Shown: positions 48,721 through 64,000 of the stretch, piece after piece
Position numbering within the stretch: the stretch's first letter is position 1
Layout of the letters: each line of letters begins with the position of its first letter
NCBI GenBank assembly: GCA_000149265.1
Contig: CH002650.1
Coordinates: forward strand, 1 to 64,000
DNA length: 64,000 bases
Origin: Ciona savignyi
Taxonomy: Eukaryota > Chordata > Ascidiacea > Phlebobranchia > Cionidae
Direction of reading: 5' to 3'
Translations under genes and position numbers: made by a program
Notes under the pieces: model-generated
What the model was told of the DNA's origin: nothing
Database searches by the model: none
What the model saw: only the letters and a program-made list of their open reading frames with translations

Positions 48721-49016
48721 AGGATAGGATAGGATATTCATCTTTATCCCCGTTAATGGGAAAACCAAGGGGGTTATCACACGGGCAATCGTCAGATCAC
48801 CTCGCGCCCATCGTCAGGTTACCGGAGCTATTGTAGTGTGTTGTATATGCTAGACACGTTCCTTTAATTTGGTAGAACCCATTAATCCGCTGGGTTCAGG
48901 CAATGTCCGTAAAGTGTCTTGCCCAAGGACACAATCGACTAACTAGCGACCAGTTTTGCACTTGCAACCTTTCGATTGAAAGGCGACGCACTAAACCATT
49001 AGACCAACCGGCCGGA
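48721..49016 (-). repeat. Cics-1-like SINE, full length, reverse
   Basis: Complete copy from 'aggataggataggatattc' to 'agaccaaccggccgga'. It shares the variant 'tccgtaaagtgtcttgccc' with the copy 800 bp downstream. Confidence 0.9.
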
Positions 49017-49808
49017 CAAATAGTTGTAGACTATTTTGTTAAAAAAAAACAAAAAAACTTGTTTATAATGTAATTAAACATAATTGGCTTTGGGTAAGGT
49101 GTCTAAAAAGATGGTCAAACAATAGTAACACCCCTTTATATGTTCCGTTTCTGTCCGTTTCTGTCCGTTCCTGTCCGTTCCTGTCCGTTCCTGTCCGTTC
49201 CCGTCCGTTCCTGTCCGGTCCGGTCCATTCCGGTAAATCTAATCGTCTTACCCGTGAACGGAGCACGGAGTTGTAAAGGGAAAGTTTAGGATTACAAAGT
49301 GAAGTTATGTGGGTATGACTCTTGCTTTCCCATGAATAATTGTTTTGCTGCGTGTAATGTTTAAAACTATTATTTCGCCATGTCTTCGTATTTTGTAGCC
49401 CATATAGTTTCTGCGTTATTGTTTAGTTTTAGTTAATTTTTTCGCTCCTTCGTTACAATAAAGAAGAATAAAATAGTAATTTTAAATTAAGGAGACAGGA
49501 TAAAACGGCAAGTGGAAGCTTATTTTATGAAGCGTCTTCTTCTTCTTTTGTGTTAGTGTTGTTTTTCTAATATATCTAAATTTAAATTTAGTGTTGTTTG
49601 AGTTACTGCTTTTTTATGTAGATATGGTGGTTTTTTAAAACCACCATATTTTTTTAAAATGAACAGTAGAATGAAATGAATTAAATTAACTAATGAAAGT
49701 TTTATTATTTTTATTTATTACTTTTTTTTACTTATTACGTATCATTAAACTAAAAAAGTTGAAGGATCAGTTGAGTACCGATAACCATTTTAGCTACCGG
49801 TACTGGTT
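49017..49808. other. Intergenic: 10-bp minisatellite and a perfect hairpin
   Basis: Holds about eight copies of 'ctgtccgttc' (about 49145-49235). At 49622-49649 there is a perfect inverted repeat 'atatggtggtttt' / 'aaaaccaccatat' with a 2-nt loop. No exon is seen; the minus-strand frame over the minisatellite (RNGQERTETD) is a repeat artefact. Confidence 0.6.
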
Positions 49809-50100
49809 AGGATAGGATATTCATGTTTATCCCCGTGAATGGAAAAACCAAGGGGGTTAACACACGGGCAATCGTCAGATCACCTCGTGCTCGTCGTCGG
49901 GTTACCGGATCTATTGCAGTGTGTTGTATATCATAGACACGTTCCTTCAATTTGGTAGAACCCATTAATCTGCTGGGTTCAGGCAATGTCCGTAAAGTGT
50001 CTTGCCCAAGGACACAACCGACTAGTTAGCGACCAGTTTCGCACCTGCAATCTTTCGATTGAAAGGCGGCGCAATTAAACGCTAGACCAACCGGGCGGAC
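49809..50100 (-). repeat. Cics-1-like SINE, full length, reverse
   Basis: Complete copy ('gataggatattcatgttta' to 'agaccaaccgggcgga'), same orientation and same diagnostic variant as the copy at 48721-49016. Confidence 0.9.
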
Positions 50101-50558
50101 GATGGTTTTGATCTAATAACATTCATTGGTTTACATGGTCAAGCAAGCAGGCAGGCAATAGTCGATATCAGGGATCGAAATGAGGAGACCAGTGTTTCCA
50201 AATAAAAAATTATATTTGGAGCAAATAAAAAAATATATTCCAAATAAAAAATTATAGACAATAATAAACAGGTCATTGGTCTTGATCCCACAACATGGCA
50301 CTTCATGGTCTAAAGTTACAACGGAGTCAACCGGCCCAAAAAAGAAATTACAGCATTTTTGTTTAAATACATTATTGTAAACGAAACAAAATGCTGCAAA
50401 TGGTGGTTGGGTAAATATTGAACTATGTGCCTGTCTGGTGATAATACCTTTGTCCATGTCCAGTGCATGTGTTCGCGCATTCTAACAATAATATCTTTTC
50501 ATGCTTTTGTAGACATACTTCCTTCAGAAAAAAGCCTGTGTAAATGTATGAAAAACTA

Positions 50559-50566
50559 CCTTGTAG
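50559..50566 (+). promoter_or_regulatory. Candidate trans-splice or 5'-UTR intron acceptor for SMARCA4
   Basis: 'ccttgtag' ends 18 nt before the ATG at 50585. It could accept the Ciona spliced leader or a 5'-UTR exon. Confidence 0.3.
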
Positions 50567-50584
50567 GATAAGAGTGCTCTAACA

Positions 50585-64000
<13,416 letters not shown>

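Noticed and set aside
49063..49266. Minus-strand frame with repeated RNGQERTETD-like units
   Set aside because: Translation of a 10-bp minisatellite, not a gene.

Overview
The window is eukaryotic, AT-rich and gene-dense. Genes are split into many small exons with short GT-AG introns. The gene set (single GPAT3/4, CYP1, animal PLAT-lipoxygenase, LRRC23, CDC20, SMARCA2/4) and the abundant tRNA-derived SINE resembling Cics-1 point to a tunicate, most likely Ciona (C. intestinalis/robusta). This assignment is inference from content; no database search was run. Gene models were built by hand-splicing in-frame exons against remembered family sequences, and all complete models close to a multiple of three.

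Layout, left to right. SEC11 signal peptidase (+, 921-2576) converges on a 12-exon GPAT3/4 acyltransferase (-, 4115-11698), one of whose introns holds a 171-bp N gap. The intergenic stretch 11.7-14.8 kb holds a hAT-type MITE and SINE pieces. ZNF207/BuGZ (-, 14870-16624) and a CMC1-like twin-CX9C protein (-, 16782-17348) are 157 bp apart on one strand and may form an operon. A 3.7-kb gene-poor stretch precedes a CYP1-family P450 (+, 21116-25674), which sits in a visibly more CpG-rich domain. Two unrecognised genes are divergent around 27.7 kb: a small membrane protein (-) and a basic membrane-type protein (+, 27816-30162). The second converges on LRRC23 (-, 30239-34460).

Next is a complete 14-exon lipoxygenase (+, 35911-41282) with all iron ligands, a 2-kb gene-poor stretch, and a complete 12-exon CDC20 (-, 43562-48186). 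The window ends inside the SMARCA4/SMARCA2 (BRG1/brahma) ATPase gene (+, 50585 to the edge): 28 coding exons, about 1331 codons, with the SnAC and bromodomain parts outside.

Most genes are housekeeping or cell-biological (secretion, lipid synthesis, spindle/kinetochore, cilia, chromatin), with two oxidative-metabolism genes (CYP1, LOX). They share no obvious single pathway. Besides the genes, the notable content is mobile DNA: about 20 SINE copies, two hAT-type and one piggyBac-type non-autonomous elements with clean target-site duplications, and minisatellites. I found no CRISPR array, rRNA, or convincing intact tRNA gene.
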